DNA from: Terebella lapidaria
Taxonomy: Eukaryota; Annelida; Polychaeta; Terebellida; Terebellidae
Assembly: GCA_949152475.1 (NCBI GenBank)
Contig: OX424568.1
Location: 12,127,667-12,191,666, forward strand
Reading direction: 5' to 3'
DNA length: 64,000 nt
Below are positions 1 to 9,255 of this stretch, piece after piece. The position numbers and the translations under genes are program-made. How positions within the stretch are numbered: the stretch's first letter is position 1; every line of letters begins with the position of its first letter. Under the pieces are notes generated by a model. The model worked only from the letters and a program-made list of their open reading frames with translations, was not told where the DNA came from and made no database searches.

Positions 1-129
1 GAGCCTGTTGTCTGTCCACAATTTTACCTTTCCAATTTACATACCAAATTGTTTTTTAAAGTTTATTTCTCAGGTTTTTTTATTTTCGCTTTTTTTTTTT
101 CAGAATGGCCATTTTCCACAAAATTTGTC

Positions 130-540
130 AATTTCTGGCTTTGGCGGCCATTTTTAGGTTATCGGACCTATAGTCATCGGACCTATGGTCCAATAACCTA
201 TTATCATGGCGTTGCGTCCGTCCATCGCCCGTCCACACTTTTATCTTTAAACTTTACAGGCGAATTTTCTCTGAAATTTTGCATGAAAGTGTCCAAAAAT
301 ATTTCGAGACATACCGAAATATTTTTTTTAGTTTTTTCGATTTTTTCCAAAATGGTGGTCATTTTGACGAAAAATGGCCAATTTCGGACTTTGACGACCA
401 CTTTCTCAAAAACTGCTTGATCATTTTTGAGATTTTTGTTTCAAAAGATTTTCCTCATGTACCTTTATGACAAGTTTCGTTGTTCTTGAATCGTTCAAAG
501 TCGACCACTTTGGCCCAAATGGGATCTTCCCATGTTAAAC
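130..540. repeat. Dispersed repeat, GGACCTATGGTCC family (copy 1)
   Basis: This stretch holds the words GGACCTATGGTCC and ATGGCGTTGCGTCCG followed by AT-rich DNA with repeated GGCGGCCATTTT-like and TTTGTTTCAAAAGATT words. The same order of words recurs at 62490-63000, so it is a dispersed repeat. Short open frames here (49-420, 279-470) lie inside the repeat and show no protein-like composition. No gene is visible from 1 to about 740. Confidence 0.7.
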
Positions 541-1088
541 TCTCCTATGCTTTATATGGGGCACATTGTTCCTAAAACCTCACTTAAAGTGGAATAATCG
601 GTTTCTGAAATTCGTTATCAATCAATTGGCTGGCATATAGTAGATGCGTAGCACCGTTACAACTCCCAAAATACGTCTGGATGACCCTGCAGTGGAGTTT
701 GAATATACCGTAAAAACGCAAGATGTGAACAAATTGTTAATTCAAATTGACTTCGATCTTTGAGTTTTTTGTTTAATCGGGTGAGCCAAACGTTCTAATA
801 GTGCCATAAATCATCTCATGAATTCATCTCAGTTTTCCTGAATTGTCAATTGACACCTAAAAGAAATGTGAGAACACTTTGGAGTAATCTGTCATCTTAA
901 ACTTTGATCTTCCACTAAGTGAGCAATATTGAGTGATCATAACATGTATCGCAATTAGTTGCCATGGATATCACACAATAGATAACACACTTGCACACAG
1001 TTGTGTCACAAGCATTTGAAACTTATGATCGCCTTTCATTTGAGTTAAATTTTCACAGTTACTGCTTCTGTTTGAAACAACTTGGGGG

Positions 1089-1095
1089 TATAAAT
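1089..1095 (+). promoter_or_regulatory. TATA box of TALE gene 1
   Basis: TATAAAT lies 95 bp upstream of the start codon and would place transcription start near 1120. The same box and about 340 bp upstream of it are conserved before the second copy (5048-5054). Confidence 0.65.
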
Positions 1096-1183
1096 GCAAC
1101 TAGCACGATGACAATAGTCATATTACTCCGGTGATACATACCATACCTATCTTACCTGAGCCACTGCGACAATTGCCACCGCC

Positions 1184-1720
1184 ATGGACTCACCTAAGAA
1201 AAACCCTGGATTTTTTCGTCCATGGGAAACGAAGACAAGCAACAAACCACACTTACAAAGTGTTGTATGCAGACAATTTCCTACATACAATTACTACGCA
1301 CACATCGCACGTGTATACAACCCCTCAAGTAGTTGCCATAGTGGATATTCCATGGCATTATCTCCAACATTGTCTCCAATAGCCACACCAGTAGAAGATG
1401 CAAACCAAGAACATCTGACGAAATACCAATCTTCGTGGAATCAGCCTCAAATGAAATGCCCACGACTGAAAACTAACACGAATATCAATCTGAATCCAAC
1501 AGCGCTGGAACTGTTGAGAAACTGGTATGAAGACAACCAGGACCTCCCATATCCCACACCAACACAACTGGAACATCTGTCCGAGCAAGGTGGAATTACC
1601 ATCAAACAAGTCAAGAACTGGATGATGCATAAACGAGTACGATCCAACAATGTTCTACGTCGTCACGTTATCAATGAGAGACGGGCAGCCAAAGCGAATT
1701 TCAACTCGTTTACCAGATGA
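1184..1720 (+). CDS. Divergent TALE-class homeodomain protein, copy 1
   Basis: An intronless 178-aa protein whose ATG at 1184 sits in an ideal Kozak context (GCCACCGCCATGG). Residues about 93-155 form a homeodomain of the TALE class: the three-residue loop extension with the PYP motif (122-124), a GIT-x-KQVKNW turn and recognition helix, and a basic KRVR end. The helix reads WMMHKR (146-151) where TALE proteins have WFxNKR, so the DNA-contacting Asn51 is His149. TALE homeodomains are nuclear DNA-binding transcription factors. The N-terminal 90 residues are Ser/Pro/Tyr-rich and not recognised. Spiralian genomes contain expanded fast-evolving TALE genes (SPILE genes in molluscs); membership here is an inference. 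The paralogue at 5143 differs by a handful of residues. Confidence 0.85.
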   Translation: MDSPKKNPGFFRPWETKTSNKPHLQSVVCRQFPTYNYYAHIARVYNPSSSCHSGYSMALSPTLSPIATPVEDANQEHLTKYQSSWNQPQMKCPRLKTNTNINLNPTALELLRNWYEDNQDLPYPTPTQLEHLSEQGGITIKQVKNWMMHKRVRSNNVLRRHVINERRAAKANFNSFTR

Positions 1721-2028
1721 ACCATGAAAATACATGTCTTTCAGTTCTGTTTTATTGTCGAGTTGTTTTGCATGTATTTGTAAATTTCGTATTTGAGAAA
1801 TTATGCATTTATGTGTCCATTATCAGGAATCTGGGTGCAATGATACCTTTAAATCAACTGAAATCATATGGGTGTAATGTTACTGGCTAGTACTCACAAT
1901 CCGACAGAATTATTATTGAGCACAAACCGCAGAAAACCGTCAGACTCTGGACAAGACACTCCTAGACCATGATGGTTTTAAAATACACAATTGTCACAAA
2001 TGTCCTCTAATTATTGGATACATCACAT

Positions 2029-2034
2029 AATAAA
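2029..2034 (+). terminator. Possible poly(A) signal of TALE gene 1
   Basis: AATAAA about 310 bp after the stop codon. The site equivalent to the second copy's signal (5837) is degraded here (AAATCAACTG), so this is the nearest candidate. Position alone supports it. Confidence 0.3.
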
Positions 2035-3189
2035 TGGGTCTTCAAGTATAACTGTCCTAAACTTCAGGTTGATCTCGCATGACGATTGGTTTTAAGATCA
2101 ACAAGTATTCCTACCTGTTTTCAGTATTTCCAATCAAACACGCACACACTTCACATTTTCGAATCCCCAAAGTTAATGCTGAGGATACAAGGATGTATAC
2201 TGTATACTTTGGCTAACTCAAAGCTTGATAACAGCCTCCGCCTGGCGTCAGCTGTTGTTCAATATCCAGACTGCTCTGGTCACATCGGTGGGTAGAAGAT
2301 TGTATCTGACACCAAAACTAACCAGAACCAGTTGACGAAATCAGAGAACAAGTGCAAGCAAAATCTTTGGTGATATATTTTGTGTCAACTTCAATTGTTG
2401 TACACATACAAATGGGCAAGACATGGCCAGGTGGAGACAACTCACCAAATCATCGCTCAGCAGGGTTTTGCTTGACTCACTGATACCTGAGCTGTAAAAC
2501 TACTGAACATGGAATTCATTTTTATACCAAATGTCTAACATACAAATTATCAAATGTTTAACAAACAAATTTATTACTTTGGTCATTTTTGTCAGAATAA
2601 TGAGTAATGTATCTGTGCCAAACTTTCTCAACTGGTCAAAAATAATGTCAAAGAACCCTATTGTTTTTGATGCGGCTCTGGGGTCCGTGAGGCCTGTGAG
2701 GACAAAATCAAGGATGATATCGTGTGTTATTTGTCAGACGATACCGATGAAGGGCAACAGGTCCAACGCTGACGAATTTACAGGCTCAGCAGAGTTTTAA
2801 CGTCATGACGTCATTGATTAAATCCAATAGGATGAAATAAAGAATATCGGTGGATAGTATAACTCGCTTATTATCAACTTTACAGCTTAGGAATCAATTG
2901 TGAACATTATAGGAAATGATATATACTAAATACTGTCAGGACCTTGAATTTGACCTTTGACACCATATTCCAGGTCACAGTGCAAAACGGCTAAAATTTC
3001 GTTTATTATCGACTTTACAACTTGAGGATCAAGGCGAATATTTCTAAAATTTTGCATGTTATATTTTTAGCCATTTGTTTTAGTTCTTCTGCATCCTTTT
3101 AAAATGACATTCATTTTTTGCTGGATAAAGCCCAATCGTGGACTTTGACGGCTATTCTCATTTGTTCACACAGTTTATCATTTGGGGAA

Positions 3190-3720
3190 TTTGAACTTGA
3201 CCTTCAGATGATCTTCAGGCTAATTCTCAAGGTCACAACTGGCAAAATATATATATAGGTCATACCTGGCAAAAATAATATAATGGTGACTCTTTTGATC
3301 AGCCTGAACTTGACCAAGATGATCTTGACTGGTAAATTTCGAGGTCAAAACAGTAATGGTTGAAACTAAAATTGTGCGGTAATATATCTTAAACCTTAGG
3401 CTAATTTTAATCATACAATGAATTTCTCCATGATACATGCAAAAACAGCCCAATTTAATTGACGTTTTTGCATCAATATTTATCTAAAATTACAAAAATT
3501 ACTGAACGTCAAAGCCTGAAGATGCCTTGGAAAAATTCGAAGGTTGCAAGGACAATGTAAAATACAGTTTCTAAAATGCCTACTCAGCAAAATCAAAATT
3601 CATCCAACGTAAAAGTCGATCGAGGATCAAGCTTGGTAAACATACCCAGTAGACATTTTACCATCGTAACCCAAAAACCATTTCAAAAAGGTCTGTTTCG
3701 CTCTAAGACCTAATATTTCA
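3190..3720. repeat. Local tandem repeat, copy A (TGACCT-rich)
   Basis: A 3190-3475 block (GAACTTGACCTTCAGATGATC to GACGTTTTTGCAT) and a 3578-3720 block (GCCTACTCAGCAAAATC onward) recur in the same order at 3730-4145. This copy carries about 100 extra bases between the two blocks. There is no coding signal in 2870-4680; the minus-strand frames at 3220-3453 and 3757-4023 are the two copies of the repeat. Confidence 0.75.
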
Positions 3721-3729
3721 AGTGGAAAT

Positions 3730-4145
3730 GAACTTGACTTTCAGATGATCTTCAGGCTAATGCTCAAGGTCACACCTGGCAAAATATATATATAGGTCAC
3801 ACCTGACAAAAATAATATAATGGTGACTCTTTTGATGAGCCTGAACTTGACCAAGATGATCTTGACTGGTAAACTTCGAGGTCAAAACAGTAATGGTTGA
3901 AACTAAAATTGTATGGTAATCTATCTTAAACCTTAGGGTAATTTTAATCATACAATGAATTTCCCCATGATACATGCAAAAACAGTCCAATCCAATTGAC
4001 GTTTTTGCATGCCTACTCAGCAAAATCGAAGTTCATCTAACGTAAAAGTCGATTGAGTTTGCTAAACATACCCAGTAGATATTTTACCATCGTAACCCAA
4101 AAACCATTTCGAACATGTCTGTTTCGCTCTATGACCCAATATTTC
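3730..4145. repeat. Local tandem repeat, copy B
   Basis: Second copy of the 3190-3720 block, offset 537 bp, with the two sub-blocks joined directly. Copies A and B differ by scattered substitutions, so the duplication is old. Confidence 0.75.
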
Positions 4146-5047
4146 TATGATATGACCGAAAGTAAAGAATGCTGACTCAGCAAAGAAAAGCTGTCAGGGT
4201 TAAGTTCATCTAATATATACATAATGTGTGTTGTCTGGTGCATGGAGTGCTAAAATAACGTCTGTTTCTCTCTACATTGCACCGTTTCTGAGCTGTGCAA
4301 TCTTGCCCTCAAGCATGACTCAGCAAAAACTTTTGAGGCGCTGGGTCAGAGCTTGTTCGACGGACTTACCCCAAATCAATAGGGCTCTTTCATTTTGATA
4401 TATGAAGGGACGTGCAAAACTTGGTATATATTGCTCCAATATCTTTCAACTAATCGACCGGAAACCAAGTCAAGAAATGAACATTAAATTCGGCCTGATG
4501 GACCCCGGAGCGGGATCCATAACAATAGGTTCCTCCACATAATATTTCTGACAAGCGTTCAAAATTTAGACAAGATCCTTCCAGGCAGTCACGAGTTATC
4601 GATTGGAAACCAAAAACCTCAGAAGGTGAAAGAAGAAGGAAATATCCATAAAACTCAGATAGGGTCCAAAACACCAACATAGCATGAGAACATTTTCAAG
4701 TTAACTTTGATCTTTGAGTTTTTTGTTTAATCGAGTGAGCCAAACGTTCTAATAGTGCCATAAATCATCTCATGAATTCATATCAGTTTTTTTGAATTGT
4801 CAGTTGACACTTAAATAAAATGTGAGAACACTTTGAAGTAATCTGTCATCTTAACTTTGATCTTCCACTAAGTGAGCATTTGTGAGTGATCATATCATGT
4901 ATCGCAATTAGTTGCCATGGATATCACACAATAGATAACATACTTGCAATTACATTGAGTTGTGTCACAAGCATTTGAAAGTTATGATCGCCTTTCATTT
5001 GAGTTAAATTTTCACAGTTAATGCTTCTGTTTGAAACAACTTGGGGG

Positions 5048-5054
5048 TATAAAT
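5048..5054 (+). promoter_or_regulatory. TATA box of TALE gene 2
   Basis: TATAAAT 95 bp before the start codon, in the same context as the box at 1089. Confidence 0.65.
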
Positions 5055-5142
5055 GCAACTAGCACGATGACAATAATCATATTACTCTGGTGATACATAC
5101 CATACCTATCTTACCTGAGCCACTGCGACAATTGCCACCGCC

Positions 5143-5679
5143 ATGGACTCACCTAAGAAAAACCCTGGATTTTTTCGTCCATGGGAAACGAAGACAAGCA
5201 ACAAACCACACTTACAAAGCTTTGTATGCAGACAATTTCCTACATACAATTACTACGCACACATCGCACGTGTATACAACCCCTCACGTAGTTGCCATAG
5301 TGGATATTCCATGGCATTATCTCCAACACTGTCCCCAATAGCCACACCAGTGGAAGATGTAAACCAAGAACATCTGACGAAATACCAATCTTCGTGGAAT
5401 CAGCCTCAAATGAAATGTCCACGACTGAAAACTAACACGAATATCAATCTGAATCCAACAGCGCTGGAACTGTTGAGAAACTGGTATGAAGACAACAAGG
5501 ACCTCCCATATCCCACACCAACAGAACTGGAACATCTGTCCGAGCAAGGTGGAATTACTATCAAACAAGTCAAGAACTGGATGATGCATAAACGAGTACG
5601 ATCCAACAATGTTCTACGTCGTCACGTTATCAATGAAAGACGGGCTGTCAAACAGAATTTCGATTCGGTTACCAGATAA
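5143..5679 (+). CDS. Divergent TALE-class homeodomain protein, copy 2
   Basis: A 178-aa intronless paralogue of the gene at 1184, with the same Kozak start and TATA spacing. The TALE homeodomain (about 93-155) is intact, with PYP at 122-124 and the same unusual WMMHKR recognition helix, so His again replaces Asn51. Changes from copy 1 include Q119K and Q128E in the homeodomain and several in the last 12 residues. Both copies keep full reading frames while flanking DNA has drifted, which argues that both are under selection. The gene should encode a nuclear transcription factor of early-development type; targets cannot be told from sequence. Confidence 0.85.
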   Translation: MDSPKKNPGFFRPWETKTSNKPHLQSFVCRQFPTYNYYAHIARVYNPSRSCHSGYSMALSPTLSPIATPVEDVNQEHLTKYQSSWNQPQMKCPRLKTNTNINLNPTALELLRNWYEDNKDLPYPTPTELEHLSEQGGITIKQVKNWMMHKRVRSNNVLRRHVINERRAVKQNFDSVTR

Positions 5680-5836
5680 ACCACGAAAATCCAATGAATC
5701 ACAATGTCCGTATGTCTTTCAGTTTTGTTTCATTGTCGTGTTATTTTCTATGTATACATTTTTTTTCAAATTTTATTTGATATTTCATGCATTTATGTAT
5801 TTGTGAATCCGGAATGTTAATTAAAAAACACCTTTA

Positions 5837-5842
5837 AATAAA
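5837..5842 (+). terminator. Poly(A) signal of TALE gene 2
   Basis: AATAAA 158 bp after the stop codon at 5677-5679. Confidence 0.5.
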
Positions 5843-6967
5843 TTGAAATCATATGGGCATAATGTTACTGGCTACTCCTCGCAATCCGACATCATTATCA
5901 TTAAGCACAAATCAAGGCTGATTTTGAGACTTGGTTCCCAGATGATACCAATGAAGGGCCATAGGTCCAACACTGACGAATTTGCAGACTCAGCAGAGTT
6001 TTATATCATGACGTCATTGACGTTAAATCGAGCATGATGAAACTAAGAATATCAGTAGATAGTATAGCTCTACACATGTTATACACATTAGATGTCATTC
6101 CATGAAGTATCAATTGCAGTATAAAAGCTCGAATATCACTAACATATCACCAAGTTGCCAAGGCTCGCCCCATGTTTAAGTCGTCATAGTGAAAAATGTT
6201 TCATAGCGGAATGGTATCGAATATTACCCCCTAAATCAGATTCAAACGATCTCTCCCACAGTGAAATCCGCTTCTCTCTTGGACAAATACTTCCAGAGAT
6301 ATAGCCACACTTTAAAAATTACGTCATGGCATCGGTGACGTTCAAGTGATTCACTCAATATTCGGTATGTTGTTGTGAAAATTAACCTACAGATGTATAC
6401 CAGCCTAAGAAATTTCAGAGAGATCGGTCTAATATTGATCGTCGTTTAATGTTTTTTCTCGAAAATTCGTCATTGATGAGATTTAAGTCACTTAAGTCAT
6501 GGCCAATCATCTCATCATGCTAAGAATTGACAGAGGGACCGAGTTTATAGTGTAACGGTTTTGGGGCGTACCCAAAGGTTTCCCCTAGGTAATTCTGTTA
6601 GTGTTTGTGATATTATGGTTAAATAACCATTTATTAGGGTGTATATGTGTTTAAAGGTTCATACGGTTCCGTATTGTTAAAGTTTTAAAGGTTTTCCGTC
6701 TCGGAACTTAGTAATTTATGATGTTGGTAAAGCCGGAGACGGATCCGGAGACGGAGACGGAACCGGAGACGGAGCCGGAACAATGGAGTACAAAAACGTA
6801 ATGACGTTATTTCCGGAAGGTCATGTGATCAGCCTCGTTTTCGGTTTAAAAGGTGACGTGTCAGCCACTGATTGGTTCTAGAGTGTTTTTAGAAATCCGG
6901 AAAATATCAGTGTTTTGGCGGACTATGACGTCACAATAGGTTGGTCACGTGACGTGGGTCTCAGGTC

Positions 6968-6975
6968 TATAAAAG
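6968..6975 (+). promoter_or_regulatory. LTR promoter: CRE, E-box and TATAAAAG
   Basis: TATAAAAG preceded by GTCACGTGAC at 6944-6953 and TGACGTCA at 6926-6933; an inverted CCAAT (ATTGG) lies at 6871-6875. The same box pair recurs before both internal genes (14104-14128 and 15344-15369). The copy in the 3' LTR is at 18010. Confidence 0.8.
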
Positions 6976-7116
6976 CCCCCGCTTCACAGCGGACGGCGGA
7001 GTTGGTGTCCTGACGTCGACCTGTGCAGACCCCTTCTCCCATAGCAGAGTACTCCCTTGTTCCGGATAGAGTCATCCAGATGATAGCAGTTAAGTCTTCC
7101 GACTGTGAACTTGGAA

Positions 7117-7122
7117 AATAAA
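7117..7122 (+). terminator. LTR poly(A) signal
   Basis: AATAAA about 150 bp after the TATA box. The copy at 18159-18164 in the 3' LTR would end the element's transcripts. Confidence 0.65.
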
Positions 7123-7943
7123 CATGAAAACTTCAACCGAGTTGTTTTTCCGTGTTTGTTAGGGAACTGGAAGTTATAATAAAGTTAGTTTCCCGGAAAA
7201 GACAGTTATACGGAGTAAAGGGAGATAAGACTACAGTCGGTTAAGACCAAGTTGTAACGACGTCTTAGGGTGATCTAAGAACCCAGATCACCGAGGAAGG
7301 AGTCGGAGACGGAGACGGAGGTGGAAATCAACGGAGCAACTACGGAGGCGGTATCGGACGGAGCAGTTGCAGAGACGGGAACGACGAAGCAGTTGCAGAG
7401 GCGGTACCGGACGACGGAGTTGCAGAGGCAGTACCTGACGGAGCGGTTGCGGTAACCGGAAGTGGGAACACTTCCGAGATACTCCATTTCAGGTGCAGTC
7501 GCAGGTTGCGGTGAGGCGGAGCCAACCAGAGCAGATTGCAGTGCGGCGGAACCTGGCAGAGCGGTTGCAGTATTCGGAAACGGCAACGTTCCCGGATTCT
7601 TTATTCCAGGCGCAGTCGCAGTTTGCAGTAAGACGGAAAACGACGGAGCTGTTGCAGTAAAGCGGTTTCCCGACGGAGCAGTTGCAGTACCCGGAGACGG
7701 AAACGCCTCCGGATCCTTACTTTACAGGTGCAGTTGCAGATTAGCAGTCGGACAACGGTTAAGAGGTCCATTCCAGACCACGCTACCAACCTTAGAGACT
7801 TCTAGCCGGAGTTCAACCGTACAGCAGTAGCAGTTTCCCGGAGTTTTACCGTTTCAGCTCCGGTTAAACAACAACTCACCCACCTCCCTAGAAAACCGGT
7901 TCATCAAGACGTCACAGAAGGGTGCAAACCCGTTACAACTTTT

Positions 7944-7961
7944 TGGTGGCAGCGGTGGGAT
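7944..7961 (+). other. Primer binding site, tRNA-Leu
   Basis: TGGTGGCAGCGGTGGGAT, six bases after the LTR, is complementary to the 3' end of animal tRNA-Leu (acceptor end with CCA), by recall of that tRNA's sequence. Minus-strand DNA synthesis would start here. Confidence 0.8.
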
Positions 7962-7971
7962 CATCTGCAGT

Positions 7972-9255
7972 ATGACTACTAGACGGGGCAAATTGGCGGA
8001 ACAGCAGCTGAAGGCAGCCGTGTCGGACACGGAGCAGCCTGTAGGAGCAGTAGGAGCTGAGCCGTTGCAGATGCCGGTTGCGGAAAAGGAAGCAGTTCGT
8101 CCTGCCGAGCGAAAGCTGTTGCAGCCGGAAATGCAGAAAGCAGTTGCAGAAGAGCCCCTTCGGGTTCCTCAAGGAGTACAGCCTGCAGAGCAGTTAGCAG
8201 AGGCGGAAATTAACTTTCCGGACCAGGCTGGCGATCGGGAACCGGATGCGGAACCGGAAGGCGGAGAGAATTTAGTCGACAACCTGACCAGATTATTGGC
8301 GACCCAAATGGAGGTGTTTCAGCAGCACCTGGCAGTAACCGGAAAGCAGCAGCAGGCAGAAGCAGTACAACCACCAGCACCAAGGGCAGGAGTAGCCAGA
8401 TTAATGACATACGACGGAACTGATCCGTGGCCGGAGTATGAGGCTCACCTCCTTGAATACGCTCGGTACTACCGTTGGACAGCAGAGGAAAAGGCGCTGA
8501 ACTTATGTGTCAGTTTGAGAGGTAACGCCCGCAGCATACTACTGGATCTGTCCGCGGAGCAGAGACGCAGCTTTGATACGATTGTGGCGGCATTAAAACA
8601 GCAGTTTTGTCCGGGGGAGAAAACATTTGTTTTCCAGGCGGAATTGCAGACACGGAAATTGCAGCCGGAGGAGGAGCTGTCCGAGCTGGCCAGAGACATA
8701 CGGAGCAAGACGCGGCTAGCTTACCCAAAAGCAGATCCGGCAACAACAGAAGTGCTCATGAAGATGCATTTCTGCAACAGCCTGACTAACCGAGATATGC
8801 GGTTGTCGGTATTGAAAAGCCACCCGGAAACGCTGTCGCAGGCCCTGGCTTTCGCTACCGAGTATGAGAGCATCATGAAAACGGACAACAGCAGACCAGC
8901 GGAGCGACACCGGACGAGGCAGCTGAACACGGAGCCGGAGTGGAGCCAGCAGGTGAACGAATTGCGGAAGCAAGCCGAGCAGACTCAGCAGCAGTTGGCG
9001 GATCTGATGACTCAGGTCAAGGAAGCGGTTAGCCGGCAGCAGCAGCAGCGCAGTTCCCGAGCGGATTTAGAATGTTTCAACTGTGGCCGGAAAGGGCATT
9101 TTGCCCGAGACTGTAGGCAGCCGAAGCAGCAGCAGCAGCGGCGTCAACCACAACAACAGCAGTCGCCGCGACAACAGCAGCAGCAGCAGCCGCAGCAGCA
9201 GCAGCAGCAACAATTGCAGCAGCCACGACAGCAGCAGCAGCAGCCGGAAAACTAG
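7972..9255 (+). CDS. gag: Gag polyprotein of the LTR element
   Basis: 427 aa from the first ATG after the primer site. Residues about 1-130 are Ala/Glu/Pro-rich. About 143-305 is a typical retrotransposon gag (capsid-like) domain, beginning LMTYDGTDPWPEY and containing the FxxLxxxF-type helices around QQFCPGEKTFVFQAEL. A CCHC zinc knuckle follows (C368, C371, H376, C381), which binds nucleic acid. The tail (about 385-425) is almost pure Gln encoded by CAG/CAA runs, a microsatellite-like expansion. Gag should assemble the particle that carries the element's RNA. The frame ends in TAG at 9253, directly after GGAAAAC, and pol continues in the -1 frame. Confidence 0.9.
   Translation: MTTRRGKLAEQQLKAAVSDTEQPVGAVGAEPLQMPVAEKEAVRPAERKLLQPEMQKAVAEEPLRVPQGVQPAEQLAEAEINFPDQAGDREPDAEPEGGENLVDNLTRLLATQMEVFQQHLAVTGKQQQAEAVQPPAPRAGVARLMTYDGTDPWPEYEAHLLEYARYYRWTAEEKALNLCVSLRGNARSILLDLSAEQRRSFDTIVAALKQQFCPGEKTFVFQAELQTRKLQPEEELSELARDIRSKTRLAYPKADPATTEVLMKMHFCNSLTNRDMRLSVLKSHPETLSQALAFATEYESIMKTDNSRPAERHRTRQLNTEPEWSQQVNELRKQAEQTQQQLADLMTQVKEAVSRQQQQRSSRADLECFNCGRKGHFARDCRQPKQQQQRRQPQQQQSPRQQQQQQPQQQQQQQLQQPRQQQQQPEN

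Larger units (their letters stand above)
749..2862 (+). repeat. Tandem duplication, left copy (carries TALE gene 1)
   Basis: DNA from about 749 to 1925 and from about 2706 to 2862 aligns with 4704-6068. It includes the promoter, coding region and 3' flank of the homeobox gene. The left copy carries about 780 bp (roughly 1927-2706) that the right copy lacks, so there was an insertion here or a deletion there. The coding regions lie 3959 bp apart. Confidence 0.8.
4704..6068 (+). repeat. Tandem duplication, right copy (carries TALE gene 2)
   Basis: Counterpart of 749-2862. It lacks the roughly 780-bp segment found between the 3' flank pieces of the left copy. Homology stops near 4704 and near 6068. 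From 6069 to 6550 I see no gene. Confidence 0.8.
6551..7937 (+). repeat. 5' LTR
   Basis: 1387 bp. U3 holds a CRE (TGACGTCA, 6926-6933), an E-box GTCACGTGAC (6944-6953) and a TATA box (6968-6975). A poly(A) signal lies at 7117-7122, so R is about 7000-7140 and U5 is unusually long at about 800 bp. U5 from 7275 to 7860 is a degenerate array built on GCAGTTGCAGT and GGAGACGG words. Confidence 0.95.

Noticed and set aside
1131..1382. 83-aa frame overlapping TALE gene 1 (and 5090-5341 in copy 2)
   Set aside because: A shadow in another frame; the homeodomain frame with the Kozak ATG explains the conservation.
7462..7830. 122-aa frame in the 5' LTR, also at 18504 in the 3' LTR
   Set aside because: Low-complexity repeat in U5 that is open in several frames and lacks domains.
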